From positions 186,001 to 250,000 of the forward strand of contig NZ_CP009458.1 in assembly GCF_000758305.1 (NCBI RefSeq): a stretch of 64,000 bases of DNA, read 5' to 3'. The notes below the pieces were generated by a model. The model worked only from the letters and a program-made list of their open reading frames with translations, was not told the DNA's origin and did not search any database. Shown here piece by piece: positions 24,605 to 33,624 of the stretch. The stretch comes from Cedecea neteri. GTDB taxonomy: Bacteria > Pseudomonadota > Gammaproteobacteria > Enterobacterales > Enterobacteriaceae. Position 1 is the first letter of the stretch; every line of letters begins with the position of its first letter. The position numbers were made by a program, and so were the translations under genes.

Positions 24605-25645
24605 ATGTTTTCCGCATTGCGCCGCTCGGTGATTTGCCTGGCGCTGGGCGCGTGCTTTAGCTTTCCCGCAGCGGCGAAGGTCACGCAGCAAGGCGACATT
24701 GCCGACCAGCAAACCCGCCATATCGCGACTTATTTCCCGGGCCGAATGACCGGCAGCCCTGCCGAAATGCTGGCTGCAGACTATATTCAGCAGCAGTTTA
24801 AAACTTGGGGATACCAGAGCGATATTCGCCAGTTTAATACTCGCTATATCTACACCACGAAAGCGGGCCATCAGACCTGGCATAACGTCACCAGCAGCAG
24901 CGTGATTGCCGCCCGGGAAGGTAAACTACCGCAGCAAATTATTATCATGGCGCATCTGGACACTTATACGCCGCTCAATGATAAAGACGTAGATAATAAT
25001 CTCGGCGGCCTCACGCTGCAGGGCGTGGACGATAATGCTTCCGGCCTGGGCGTGATGCTAGAGCTGGCCGAGCGCCTGAAAGATATCCCTACGCGCTACG
25101 GCATCCGCTTTATTGCCACCAGTGGCGAAGAAATTGGTTCCCTGGGCGCAAAAAATATTCTGGAACGCATGAGCAAAGAGGAGCAGGCCAACACGCTGCT
25201 GGTGATCAACCTGGACAGCCTGATCGTCGGCGATAAGCTCTATTTCAATAGCGGAGCATCAACGCCTGCGGCCGTGCGCAAACTGACCCGCGATCGCGCG
25301 CTGACGCTGGCTCATCGTGCCGGGATTCAGGCCACCAGCAATCCCGGGCAAAATGCAAAATACCCGAAAGGCACCGGCTGCTGTGGCGACGCTGAACCGT
25401 TCGACAAGGCCGGGATCCCGGTGCTATCCGTAGAAGCCACTAACTGGGCGCTTGGGGCGAAAGATGGCTATCAGCAGCGCAGTAAAAACAAGGCATTTCC
25501 AGACGGCACCAGTTGGCATAACGCCACGCTCGACAACCTAGAGTATCTGGATAAAGCACTACCGGGCAGAATTAAGCGACGCAGCCATGACACGGTGCGT
25601 ATTCTGCTCCCGCTGGTGAAAGAGTTGGCGAAGGCCGGGAAGTGA
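24605..25645 (+). CDS. iap: Alkaline phosphatase isozyme conversion aminopeptidase Iap
   Basis: A periplasmic zinc aminopeptidase of the M28 family that trims N-terminal arginine from alkaline phosphatase. The signal peptide ends near FPAAA. Zinc and catalytic motifs are MAHLDTY, GVDDNASGLGV, TSGEEIGS and the late histidine SWHNATLDN. 346 residues against 345 in E. coli. In E. coli the CRISPR array starts just after iap; here a terminator and a GH9 gene follow. Confidence 0.96.
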   Translation: MFSALRRSVICLALGACFSFPAAAKVTQQGDIADQQTRHIATYFPGRMTGSPAEMLAADYIQQQFKTWGYQSDIRQFNTRYIYTTKAGHQTWHNVTSSSVIAAREGKLPQQIIIMAHLDTYTPLNDKDVDNNLGGLTLQGVDDNASGLGVMLELAERLKDIPTRYGIRFIATSGEEIGSLGAKNILERMSKEEQANTLLVINLDSLIVGDKLYFNSGASTPAAVRKLTRDRALTLAHRAGIQATSNPGQNAKYPKGTGCCGDAEPFDKAGIPVLSVEATNWALGAKDGYQQRSKNKAFPDGTSWHNATLDNLEYLDKALPGRIKRRSHDTVRILLPLVKELAKAGK

Positions 25646-25653
25646 TCAAGCAG

Positions 25654-25675
25654 GAGCGGCTCAAGCGCCGCTCCA
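25654..25675. terminator. Hairpin between convergent iap and the GH9 gene
   Basis: GGAGCGGC (25654-25661) pairs with GCCGCTCC (25668-25675) around a 6-base loop. There is no T-run, so its strength is uncertain. Confidence 0.6.
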
Positions 25676-25684
25676 TCCCGTTTA

Positions 25685-27529
25685 TTACTGTTGTACCGGC
25701 AGGCTCACGGCGTACAGATACCACGCTGAATGAGGCAACCAGCCCTCGGCCCAGCGCCAGTCGTCATCTTTCCCGGTGACCGCATAACCCTGGTCAAACG
25801 CGATCCCGTCCACGTTCTGCTGTGGATCGGCGGTAATGCCGTTCACAATCCCGCCAGGCAAGGTCGTATAGCGCCATGAATTGAAGAACAGATAGCTAAT
25901 GTGGCGGTAACCGCTGCCGGTCAGCATGCTGACATCAAACGGGTTTCTGCCGAGGATCCAGTCCAGTTGGTTCCAGGCATAGGCGTTAAGCCGATGGGTA
26001 AAATTAGCATCGTCAGCAAACAGCGGCATCGCCTGACGAGCCGCCGCCGCAAGCGACGCTATGCGAGCGTTCTCTCCCTGCCACCACGGTGCGGCTTCCG
26101 TATCATGCGGGAAGAAGAAGCTGGTGCGTCTGCTTCCATCTTTCAGTTGAATCAGCTGGCGCGCATAGCCAAACGGATTATTCACGTCGGCGGTGGTTGT
26201 CAGTTCAAAATCGAGCGCCTGTTTTACCGTCGAGAGAATCTCCTCGCGCTGATTGTCAGGCGCAACGGCGTGATACTCCAACAGCGCGATAACAGGTAGG
26301 CCAGCATCTGAAGGATGGAAATAAGGTCGGCTGGCGTCATCTGCACGCCAGTAATGCTTCCATTGTCCTTCTGAAACCTGGCGTGCCATCAGGCTTTTTG
26401 CCCGCAGGGAAGCCACCTCAAGGTAATGTGATTTCTTGGTCGCTTTGTACAATTCAGTGGCGGCCAGCAGAACGTTATAGTCATCGACGATATTCTCTTT
26501 GCCGTCGTTCACCATCTTCAGATTATTTTTCTCCAGGAAGGCAAAAGCCTCTTCTGCAGTCTGCAGGTATTGAGCGCGCGTAAACTGCCCGTCCTCATCC
26601 TGTGTGCTGGCAAGTGCCAGAGCGGCAATCGACATCCCGGCACCTGACCGGAAGCTCGCCTGATAAGCCAGTTTCCCAACCGCCGCCTCTTCAACAATAG
26701 TCGAGTCAGACTCTTTTTCTTTAATTTGCGTGCGCCAGTTCGGGTTCGCTACCACGCGATCCTGCGCCAGCTTGTCTTTACCCGGTGAAGATATCGCCTG
26801 CAGGAAAGATTCCCCCGGCTGCTTCATGCGTACCAGAAAATCAGCGCCATAAAGACCTTCATCGAGCATGCGGCGACGATACTCCGAGAAATTGACGTCG
26901 TTACGCGCGCCCAGGCGCTGGTAGCTTTGCAGCAGGCTCCATGCCACCAAAGGAGCTTGTTGAGGATTAAACCAGGAGGTTAAATTCTGATGGGAAAGGT
27001 GAACACCGTAGTCTCCGGTTGCGTCATACCAGCCGCCGTGGACATCCACTGTACCTTTCTCCCCCCAGGGTTTCGGCAGCTTACGATCCGCCTTATCAAA
27101 AAGCCCCGTTACGCGCTGGCTTTTGAAATAGGCAATCACATCGGAGAGGGTGTAGCGTTCAAGTAAATCTTTATTGATGATAAATGGCCCCGAGCGCACA
27201 TCACCGTCGCTGCTGACCACCTTAACCACATAGCGCCCGGCTTTATGCCAGCGACTAAAATCCGCCTGATAAAAAGTCCGATTCTCCCAGCTCGGGACGC
27301 TTCCCTGCCCGATGAGTTCACCGCTGTACACCACTTGGTTGCTTTCGCTGTCCAGCAGCTCAAATTTGTCCCCGGCGTTAAATGTCGCGCCATCACTCAA
27401 TTGAATAACGGCGGATTTAGGTCCATTGAGGTCGTAGCCAACCTGGTTAATTAAAACATGCGTTTGCGCATGGACGAAAAGCGCGCAGCACGAAAGCGCC
27501 AGCCCGAGGCCTGCCTGTCGAATCAACAT
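25685..27529 (-). CDS. Secreted family 9 glycoside hydrolase
   Basis: A 614-residue exported protein: signal peptide about 1-21 (ends FVHA), an immunoglobulin-like N-terminal domain of cellulase-D type (about 22-118) and an (alpha/alpha)6 catalytic domain. GH9 catalytic residues are visible: the aspartate pair in GGWYDATGDYG (Asp169, Asp173) and the acid glutamate near the end in WRWAEGW (Glu595). GH9 enzymes invert beta-1,4 bonds of cellulose, cello-oligosaccharides or, in some exo-acting members, glucosamine oligomers. Because the adjacent upstream gene encodes a chitoporin-like porin, a periplasmic role on short beta-1,4 oligomers is likelier than attack on polymer. It starts 24 bases after that gene ends. 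Confidence 0.9.
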   Translation of the reverse strand: MLIRQAGLGLALSCCALFVHAQTHVLINQVGYDLNGPKSAVIQLSDGATFNAGDKFELLDSESNQVVYSGELIGQGSVPSWENRTFYQADFSRWHKAGRYVVKVVSSDGDVRSGPFIINKDLLERYTLSDVIAYFKSQRVTGLFDKADRKLPKPWGEKGTVDVHGGWYDATGDYGVHLSHQNLTSWFNPQQAPLVAWSLLQSYQRLGARNDVNFSEYRRRMLDEGLYGADFLVRMKQPGESFLQAISSPGKDKLAQDRVVANPNWRTQIKEKESDSTIVEEAAVGKLAYQASFRSGAGMSIAALALASTQDEDGQFTRAQYLQTAEEAFAFLEKNNLKMVNDGKENIVDDYNVLLAATELYKATKKSHYLEVASLRAKSLMARQVSEGQWKHYWRADDASRPYFHPSDAGLPVIALLEYHAVAPDNQREEILSTVKQALDFELTTTADVNNPFGYARQLIQLKDGSRRTSFFFPHDTEAAPWWQGENARIASLAAAARQAMPLFADDANFTHRLNAYAWNQLDWILGRNPFDVSMLTGSGYRHISYLFFNSWRYTTLPGGIVNGITADPQQNVDGIAFDQGYAVTGKDDDWRWAEGWLPHSAWYLYAVSLPVQQ

Positions 27530-27553
27530 TATTTTTCCTTAGCGTGGGTCGCG

Positions 27554-28948
27554 TTAAATAATTGAGAAAGGAGCAATCATCATGAATTTGATATCTTTTT
27601 CGTCCTGGAAAACGTTGGCATAGCCTCCGCCCCAGTCAGGATTGTCGGAATGGTTGTTGTAGCGGGTGTAATGCAGCTTAAACATCACATCTTTGGCCCA
27701 GCCCTGCTGGACTTGCCAGACGAGATCCAGGTTCCAGGCGCTTTCCGTCAGACGTTGCCTGGCCGACCAGTCTCCTCCCCGAGCCGGTTTGCCATCCCAG
27801 CCCCAGGCCAGCGATGCCCCGGCGCTGATGCCCGGATAAATGACGTCACCTAAATCAACCATCGTGCCGAAAAACACGGCCTTTTCACCGTCGGCGTTGT
27901 AGTCAGAGCGGGCATCCCACCACATATCGATGCGCCCCGCCGAGTTTGGGTAAATGGGCGTTGCGCTGACGGTGTAATATCCCTGCTTGCCTGGCGCATG
28001 GACCAGGCTCCCCTCTAACCGGAACTGCCACCGCCCGCGCTGGTATTCAGCCGTCACGCCCTGCTGCCAGGCAAACTCGTCGTAGACATCATGGCGCCCG
28101 GTCGCGTCATGGGAGCCGTAAAACTGCCAGCTGGTTTTCAGCTCGTTATCCGCCTCACCGAAACGCCAGCCTACTTTGGTAAAATATTTATCGAGGTAGT
28201 TATGGGATTGCCCAAAGGCCAGCTCCCAAATCAGGCCATTTTTAAAATCAAACTTTCCGCCCAGCGAGTGCAAATAAGGAATTTTTGTTTTCTTGTCGAT
28301 TTCCTTAAAGTCATACATCTCGCGATACCACGGCGCTTTATATTTATTGGCCCAGAAATAAGAAAGTGAGAACGTGCCGTACTCCCCGAAATCATAAGCG
28401 GCACCAATTTCTGCTCCCTGATAAGTTCCGGGCAAAAATCCCCATTGAGTGCCCAATAAACCCTGCCCAACGGGTTGAATATAACCAGCCCTGAGCCAGT
28501 AATTTTCCTTTTTAAACTTGATCGCCGCCAGATAAAGATCCGCCGCATTTGCCTCTCCGGTTCCCCGGTCGTGCCACATGGACTTACCGCCGCTGAAGCT
28601 TATTTCGTTGGGATGAGCAGCGCTGCCTTCAAATAAATCGACAGTGGCAAATGCCCCTAAATCAACCCCGACAATATCGTCATAAAAGCCAGAGCTGTAG
28701 TCCAGGCGGGCAGTGGCAGTACCGTGATGCAGGTTGGTCTGGTATTGCCCGTAATGCGGGCTGCCGGGATTCATATCTTTGCGTTCACGATGCCGCTGCC
28801 AGTAATAAAGCGCCCCGGTGAGCAGGCTGTCATCGACAAATCCTGCCGCCATCGCAGATGGCACCGGAATCACTGAAACCAGGCCTGACAGAAGCAGGAT
28901 ACTTTTTATGCCATTCATTTTTGTACGAAGAGGTAAAACGGACATCAT
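27554..28948 (-). CDS. ChiP/OprD-type outer-membrane porin
   Basis: A 464-residue outer-membrane beta-barrel with a signal peptide of about 35 residues ending in SAMA. It resembles E. coli chitoporin ChiP along its length, for example FVDDSLLTGALYYWQR at the mature N-terminus, SYFWANKYKAPWY, and the C-terminal strand FMMIAPFSII ending in a hydrophobic residue as needed for BAM assembly. ChiP passes chito-oligosaccharides; this paralogue may serve the substrate of the adjoining GH9 enzyme. The start is the first ATG of the frame, with AAAGGG upstream; the ATG ten codons later lacks a site. A LacI-type palindrome and a hairpin lie in the leader. Confidence 0.9.
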   Translation of the reverse strand: MMSVLPLRTKMNGIKSILLLSGLVSVIPVPSAMAAGFVDDSLLTGALYYWQRHRERKDMNPGSPHYGQYQTNLHHGTATARLDYSSGFYDDIVGVDLGAFATVDLFEGSAAHPNEISFSGGKSMWHDRGTGEANAADLYLAAIKFKKENYWLRAGYIQPVGQGLLGTQWGFLPGTYQGAEIGAAYDFGEYGTFSLSYFWANKYKAPWYREMYDFKEIDKKTKIPYLHSLGGKFDFKNGLIWELAFGQSHNYLDKYFTKVGWRFGEADNELKTSWQFYGSHDATGRHDVYDEFAWQQGVTAEYQRGRWQFRLEGSLVHAPGKQGYYTVSATPIYPNSAGRIDMWWDARSDYNADGEKAVFFGTMVDLGDVIYPGISAGASLAWGWDGKPARGGDWSARQRLTESAWNLDLVWQVQQGWAKDVMFKLHYTRYNNHSDNPDWGGGYANVFQDEKDIKFMMIAPFSII

Positions 28949-28976
28949 TCATTCCCTTTAGCTAAACCCTTCCCTG

Positions 28977-29008
28977 AAAATAAAACCGTACGTCCTACGG
29001 CCTTTTTT
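28977..29008 (-). terminator. Hairpin with T-run in the porin leader (possible attenuator)
   Basis: On the minus strand CCGTA pairs with TACGG around a 5-base loop (28986-29000), with an A-run before and TTTTATTTT after it. It sits between the operator and the porin start, so it could end transcripts early. The stem is short, so I rate it as only possible. Confidence 0.4.
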
Positions 29009-29046
29009 CACCTGCCCGATCAATGATTATTTTTTGTTGAGAAACA

Positions 29047-29070
29047 AAACCTGAAAACGTTTTCAGGTTT
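29047..29070. promoter_or_regulatory. LacI/GalR-family operator palindrome
   Basis: A perfect 24-bp palindrome with half-site AAACCTGAAAAC at 29047-29058 and its complement to 29070. A central CG flanked by A and T runs (GAAAACGTTTTC) is the hallmark of LacI-family operators. It lies about 100 bases before the porin start in a likely promoter region. No LacI-type regulator gene is in the window. Confidence 0.7.
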
Positions 29071-29198
29071 ATGTAAATTATCCCCTCAAAGAAAAAATGG
29101 TCAATATCCGTGTACCTAATTCTTTGTGATGAATAGCCCATTTTGAGGACTAAATTTAATGAAAGATTTTATAGCGGCTGGATAGCTGAAAAGAAAAT

Positions 29199-29215
29199 CG
29201 CGGGAAATTCCCGCG
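29199..29215 (-). terminator. Intrinsic terminator of cysJIH
   Basis: CGCGGGA (29199-29205) pairs with TCCCGCG (29209-29215); on the minus strand ATTTTCTTTTC follows. It lies 26 bases after the cysH stop. Confidence 0.8.
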
Positions 29216-29240
29216 CTTTTAAAGAAGTGATAAAAGAAAT

Positions 29241-29972
29241 TTATTCGTGCAAACCGCACTCGCGTTTCAGTCCAAAAAAGCGAGTCTCTTCTTCTGCCAT
29301 GCCCGGTTCCCATTTACGGGTAGTGTGGGTGTCGCCGACGGACAAATAGCCCTGATCCCAGAGCGGATGGTATTTCAGTCCGTGCTCGGTCAGGTACTGG
29401 TAAACCGTACGGTTATCCCAGTCGATGATCGGCAGAATTTTAAAGACTTCACGCTGTACCGCCAGCACCGGCAAATTAGCCCGGCTGCCGGACTGTTCAC
29501 GGCGCAGGCCGGCAAACCAGGTTTGTGCCTGCAGCGTTTTCAGGGCACGGTTCATCGGCTCAACTTTGTTGATGTCGTTGTAGCGTTCAATGCCCTCCAC
29601 GCCCTGCTCCCACAGCTTACCGTAACGCGCTTCCTGCCAGGCCGGGCTTTCGGTCGCGCGGAACACCTGCAGGTTCAGCTTCAGCTTATCGGTAAGCTCG
29701 TCGATAAACTGGTAGGTTTCCGGGAACAGGTAGCCGGTATCGGTCAGGATCACCGGGATATCGGGGCGCTGCTGGGTGACCAGATGCAGACAAACGGCGG
29801 CCTGAATGCCGAAGCTGGACGAGAGCACAAATTCCCCCGGCAGATTTTCCAGCGCCCAGGTCACGCGCTGTTGCGCGCTGAGTTTTTCCAGCTGAGCGTT
29901 CACTTCGGCGAGCGCCATGACGCGTTCGACCTTAGGAAGGGCGTTCAGTGCGTTAAGATCGAGTACGGACAT
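29241..29972 (-). CDS. cysH: Phosphoadenosine phosphosulfate reductase CysH
   Basis: It reduces PAPS to sulfite with thioredoxin. The PP-loop-like SSSFGIQAAV and the C-terminal catalytic motif KRECGLH are present. It lacks the extra cysteine pairs of iron-sulfur APS reductases, so it is the PAPS type. 243 residues, one fewer than E. coli. Third gene of cysJIH, separated from cysI by a palindromic repeat. Confidence 0.98.
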   Translation of the reverse strand: MSVLDLNALNALPKVERVMALAEVNAQLEKLSAQQRVTWALENLPGEFVLSSSFGIQAAVCLHLVTQQRPDIPVILTDTGYLFPETYQFIDELTDKLKLNLQVFRATESPAWQEARYGKLWEQGVEGIERYNDINKVEPMNRALKTLQAQTWFAGLRREQSGSRANLPVLAVQREVFKILPIIDWDNRTVYQYLTEHGLKYHPLWDQGYLSVGDTHTTRKWEPGMAEEETRFFGLKRECGLHE

Positions 29973-29997
29973 ATGTGCCTCACTTAGTGATAAATGA

Positions 29998-30101
29998 CCC
30001 TCACCCCGGCCCTCTCCCTAAAAGGGAGAGGGGGAAGCGAAGTTCGGCAATCGTTATGTTAATCCCCTCTCCCCTTTGAGGGAGAGGGTTAGGGTGAGGG
30101 G
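29998..30101. repeat. GC-rich palindromic repeat, copy 1
   Basis: A 104-bp element between cysI and cysH. Its left arm starts CCCTCACCCCGG and contains a hairpin of CCCTCTCCCT with AGGGAGAGGG; the right arm is the inverted counterpart and ends AGGGTGAGGGG. Arms are conserved with copy 2 (53389-53527) but the centre is unrelated. Here the CCGG variant is at the left end and the TTAGGG variant at the right, the reverse of copy 2, so the copies are oppositely oriented. Both fill intergenic space only. Confidence 0.8.
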
Positions 30102-30106
30102 AAAAA

Positions 30107-31819
30107 CTAGTCCCACAAATCCCTGGCCGGGTCGAGCACCGGGCGAATAATCCCGGCGCGCACGGTGAAATCACCAAAGCCTTCGTCAGCCTCGCGCTCT
30201 TTCGCCCAGCGCCCCACCAGCTCATCAATCGAGCTGAGGATCTCCGGCTCGGTGATGTTTTCGCGGTACATGCGCGGAATACGCGTCCCGATGCGGTTGC
30301 CGCCAATGTGCAGGTTGTAGCGCCCTGGCGCTTTCCCCACGAGGCCAATTTCGGCCAGCATTGCACGGCCACAGCCGTTCGGACAGCCGGTAACACGCAT
30401 CACAATGTGCTCATCCGGCACCTTGTGTTTGTCCATCACCTGCTCAACTTTGGTGACAAACTCCGGCAGGAAGCGTTCGGCTTCTGCCATCGCCAGCGGG
30501 CAGGTCGGGAACGCCACGCAGGCCATTGAGTTCTCACGCTGCGGCGTGACCGCATTCATCAAGCCAGACTCGGTCGCCAGCTTCTCAATTTTAGCCTTTT
30601 CGCTTTCCGGCACGCCGGCGACGATCAGGTTCTGGTTTGCCGTCAGGCGGAAATCACCTTTGTGGATCTTAGCGATCTCCAGCAGGCCAGTTTTCAGCGG
30701 TCGCCCAGGGTAATCCAGGATGCGGCCATTTTCGATAAACAGCGTCAGGTGCCATTTGTCGTCGATACCTTTCACCCAGCCGATACGATCGCCACGGCCG
30801 GTAAATTCGTAAGCGCGGGTTGGCTCAAACTTGATGCCAGCGCGGCGCTCAACTTCTGCCTTAAACACGTCAACGCCAACGCGCTCAAGGGTATATTTGG
30901 TTTTAGCGTTTTTACGGTCGGTACGGTTGCCCCAGTCGCGCTGAGTTGTTACCACCGCTTCCGCTACCGCCAGAGTATGCTCCAGCGGAATGTAGCCGAA
31001 TTCGCTCGCCGTGCGGGCATAGGTATTTTTATTCCCGTGCTCGATGGACAAACCACCGCCGACCAGCAGGTTGAAGCCAACCAGCTTGCCGTTTTCCGCA
31101 ATCGCGATGAAGTTCATATCATTGGCGTGCAAATCCACGTCGTTCTGCGGCGGGATCACTACCGTAGTTTTAAACTTACGCGGCAGATAGGTCGGCCCCA
31201 GAATCGGCTCTTCGTCCGTGGTGGCGACTTTTTCTTTATCCCACCAAATCTCGGCGTAGGCACGGGTGCGCGGCAGCAGGTGCTCGGAGAGCTTTTTCGC
31301 CCATTCGTAGGCTTCCTGATGCAGCTCAGACTCCACCGGGTTAGAGGTACACAGCACGTTGCGGTTTACATCGTTGGCGGTTGCCAGCGCGTCCAGACCC
31401 ACCTCGTGCAGCATTTCATGCGCGGGCTTGACGTTCTTCTTCAGAATACCGTGGAACTGGAACGTCTGGCGGTTGGTCAGGCGGATGCTGCCGTAGATAG
31501 TCTTATCTTCGGCAAATTTATCAATGGCCTGCCACTGCTGCGTGGTGATAATCCCTCCCGGCAGGCGGCAGCGGAGCATCATCGCGTGGCGCGGCTCCAG
31601 CTTCTGCTCAGCGCGTTCGGCGCGAATATCGCGGTCATCCTGCTGATACATGCCGTGGAAGCGGATCAGCAGGAAGTTGTCGCCGTTAAAACCGCCGGTC
31701 AGGCCATCCTGCAGATCTTCTTTAATAGTGCCGCGCAGAAAATCGCTGTCGCGCTTCAGACGTTCGGCGTCGACCAGTTTGCCTTCGACCACCAGAGGGC
31801 CAGGGTGTTTTTCGCTCAT
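30107..31819 (-). CDS. cysI: Sulfite reductase haemoprotein beta subunit CysI
   Basis: It carries siroheme and a 4Fe-4S cluster and makes the six-electron reduction of sulfite to sulfide. Cluster cysteines are in CVAFPTCPLA and GCPNGCGRA, and siroheme-binding basic residues (RLTNRQTFQFHG) are present. 570 residues as in E. coli. It overlaps cysJ by one base. Confidence 0.99.
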   Translation of the reverse strand: MSEKHPGPLVVEGKLVDAERLKRDSDFLRGTIKEDLQDGLTGGFNGDNFLLIRFHGMYQQDDRDIRAERAEQKLEPRHAMMLRCRLPGGIITTQQWQAIDKFAEDKTIYGSIRLTNRQTFQFHGILKKNVKPAHEMLHEVGLDALATANDVNRNVLCTSNPVESELHQEAYEWAKKLSEHLLPRTRAYAEIWWDKEKVATTDEEPILGPTYLPRKFKTTVVIPPQNDVDLHANDMNFIAIAENGKLVGFNLLVGGGLSIEHGNKNTYARTASEFGYIPLEHTLAVAEAVVTTQRDWGNRTDRKNAKTKYTLERVGVDVFKAEVERRAGIKFEPTRAYEFTGRGDRIGWVKGIDDKWHLTLFIENGRILDYPGRPLKTGLLEIAKIHKGDFRLTANQNLIVAGVPESEKAKIEKLATESGLMNAVTPQRENSMACVAFPTCPLAMAEAERFLPEFVTKVEQVMDKHKVPDEHIVMRVTGCPNGCGRAMLAEIGLVGKAPGRYNLHIGGNRIGTRIPRMYRENITEPEILSSIDELVGRWAKEREADEGFGDFTVRAGIIRPVLDPARDLWD

Positions 31820-33624
31820 TAGTAGACATCTCGCTGATAACGGCGCTCAACGCGCAGCTCACTTAAAAATTCATCTGCCGCTTCGGTGTCCATGCCACCG
31901 TGGACGGCAACCACTTCCAGTAACGCCTGCTCAACGTCCTTCGCCATACGGTTGGCGTCGCCGCAGACGTAAATGTGGGCACCTTCCTGAATCCAGCGCC
32001 ACAGTTCCGCGCCTTTCTCGCGCAGTTTGTCTTGTACGTATATTTTATGCTGCTGGTCGCGGGACCAGGCTAAATCGATGTTTGTCAGCAGGCCGTCTTT
32101 GACGTAGCGCTGCCATTCCACCTGATAAAGGAAATCTTCGGTAAAGTGCGGGTTGCCAAAGAACAGCCAGTTCTTGCCGCCAGCGCCGTCGTTGTCGCGC
32201 TGCTGAATAAAGGCGCGGAACGGGGCGATGCCGGTGCCTGGGCCAATCATAATGACCGGGGTTTCAGGGTTGGCCGGTAATCGGAAGTTATCGTTATGTT
32301 CAATGAACACGCGCACTTCGCCATCTTCCTCAAGGCGGTCGGCCAGGAAGCCTGAAGCGCCACCGCTGCGGGCGCGGCCTTCGATGTCATAGCGCACCGC
32401 GCCCACGGTGATGTGGACTTCGGTTTCAGCTTCGGCCTGTGAAGAAGCGATGGAGTAAAGGCGCGGCGTGAGCGGACGCAGCAGGCCAGTCAGCTGTTCA
32501 GCCGTCAACTCTGCCGGGGCGTAGCGCGCCATGTCCACAATCGGCGTGGTCTGCGCGTAATGCTGAAGTTTTGCTTTATCGCCCACCAGCTCCAGCAGCG
32601 CAGTGTTGCGGGTCAGTTGGGCGTAGTTTTCAACGATATTGCCGGTGTTGACCGTCAGCTCGAAATGCCACTGCAACGCTTCGCTCAGCGGCAGCGTTTT
32701 GCCGTCCACGGTGACGCTTTCATCACCTTTCAGCCACAGCAGATCCGTCAGCTCTTTCACCAGCGCCGGATCGTTCTGATACCAGACGCCAAGCGCATCG
32801 CCCGGCTGATAGCGCAGGCCGGAGTCGCCAAGATCAATTTCGATGTGGCGCACGTCTTTATCAGAGTCGCGGCCGGTAATTTTCTGGTTCACCGCAAGCG
32901 TGGCGGTCAACGGTGATTCTTTGCTGTAAGGGCTGGTGAAGATTTCGTTGCTCACGCCCGTAGCCGTCGCAACTGCCTGAGCCGGAGTTTCGGCGGGTAC
33001 ACGGGATTTCAGCAGTTCGACGATTTTACCGCGCCACTCCTGCGCCGCAGGCTGGTACTCCACGTCGGTATCAACGCGATCCAACAGGCGCTCGCCGCCT
33101 AATTCAGCCAGTTTGCTGTCGAAGTCTTTGCCGGACTGGCAGAAGAATTCATACGAGCTGTCGCCGAGGCCAAAGACGGCAAACGCGGTGCCATCCAGCT
33201 TCGGTGCTTTTTTCGAGAACAGGAATTTGTGCAGAGCCACGGCCTCTTCAGGCGGCTCCCCTTCCCCTTGCGTGGAACTGACGACAATCAGCAGTTTTTC
33301 CTGGGCAATTTGTTTGAATTTATAGTCGCCCGCGTTCACCAGATTGACGTTCAGCTTCGCCGCCAGCAGGTCGTCCCGCAGCTGCTCACTCACGCGGCGC
33401 GCGTTGCCGGTCTGCGAAGCGGAAATCAGCGTAATCACCGGGACTTCTGCCGCAGGGGCCTGAGCCGCCGCGACAGCGCCAGGCTGCTGGTTAATCATTC
33501 CCCAGAAATAACCGGATAACCAGGCCAGCTGAGTGGTTGAAAAATCAGTGGTCGCCGCCTGAAGGCGTGCCAGCTGGTCCGGCGTTAGCGGCAGCAAAGC
33601 GCTCGGTGGAACCTGAGAAGTCAT
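31819..33624 (-). CDS. cysJ: Sulfite reductase flavoprotein alpha subunit CysJ
   Basis: It takes electrons from NADPH through FAD and FMN to CysI. An N-terminal flavodoxin domain (about 63-200, SASQTGNARRVSEQL and SSTQGEGEPPEEA) is followed by a ferredoxin-reductase-like FAD/NADPH domain (RLYSIASSQ, GPGTGIAPFRAFIQQR). 601 residues against 599 in E. coli. First gene of cysJIH, divergent from queD. Confidence 0.99.
   Translation of the reverse strand: MTSQVPPSALLPLTPDQLARLQAATTDFSTTQLAWLSGYFWGMINQQPGAVAAAQAPAAEVPVITLISASQTGNARRVSEQLRDDLLAAKLNVNLVNAGDYKFKQIAQEKLLIVVSSTQGEGEPPEEAVALHKFLFSKKAPKLDGTAFAVFGLGDSSYEFFCQSGKDFDSKLAELGGERLLDRVDTDVEYQPAAQEWRGKIVELLKSRVPAETPAQAVATATGVSNEIFTSPYSKESPLTATLAVNQKITGRDSDKDVRHIEIDLGDSGLRYQPGDALGVWYQNDPALVKELTDLLWLKGDESVTVDGKTLPLSEALQWHFELTVNTGNIVENYAQLTRNTALLELVGDKAKLQHYAQTTPIVDMARYAPAELTAEQLTGLLRPLTPRLYSIASSQAEAETEVHITVGAVRYDIEGRARSGGASGFLADRLEEDGEVRVFIEHNDNFRLPANPETPVIMIGPGTGIAPFRAFIQQRDNDGAGGKNWLFFGNPHFTEDFLYQVEWQRYVKDGLLTNIDLAWSRDQQHKIYVQDKLREKGAELWRWIQEGAHIYVCGDANRMAKDVEQALLEVVAVHGGMDTEAADEFLSELRVERRYQRDVY

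Noticed and set aside
28949..28975. ChiX-type sRNA pairing site at the porin start
   Set aside because: AAAGGGAAT gives only about six base pairs with the ChiX seed region as I recall it; too weak to claim.
25646..29240. CRISPR-Cas locus expected beside iap
   Set aside because: No direct repeats with spacers and no cas gene are present; the interval is filled by GH9 and porin genes.
30001..30396. 131-codon minus-strand frame crossing the palindromic repeat and cysI end
   Set aside because: It overlaps cysI in another frame and runs through the repeat; no independent support.
30662..31822. 386-codon frame on the plus strand opposite cysI
   Set aside because: Fully antisense to cysI; a shadow of a GC-rich conserved gene, without a ribosome-binding site or family match.
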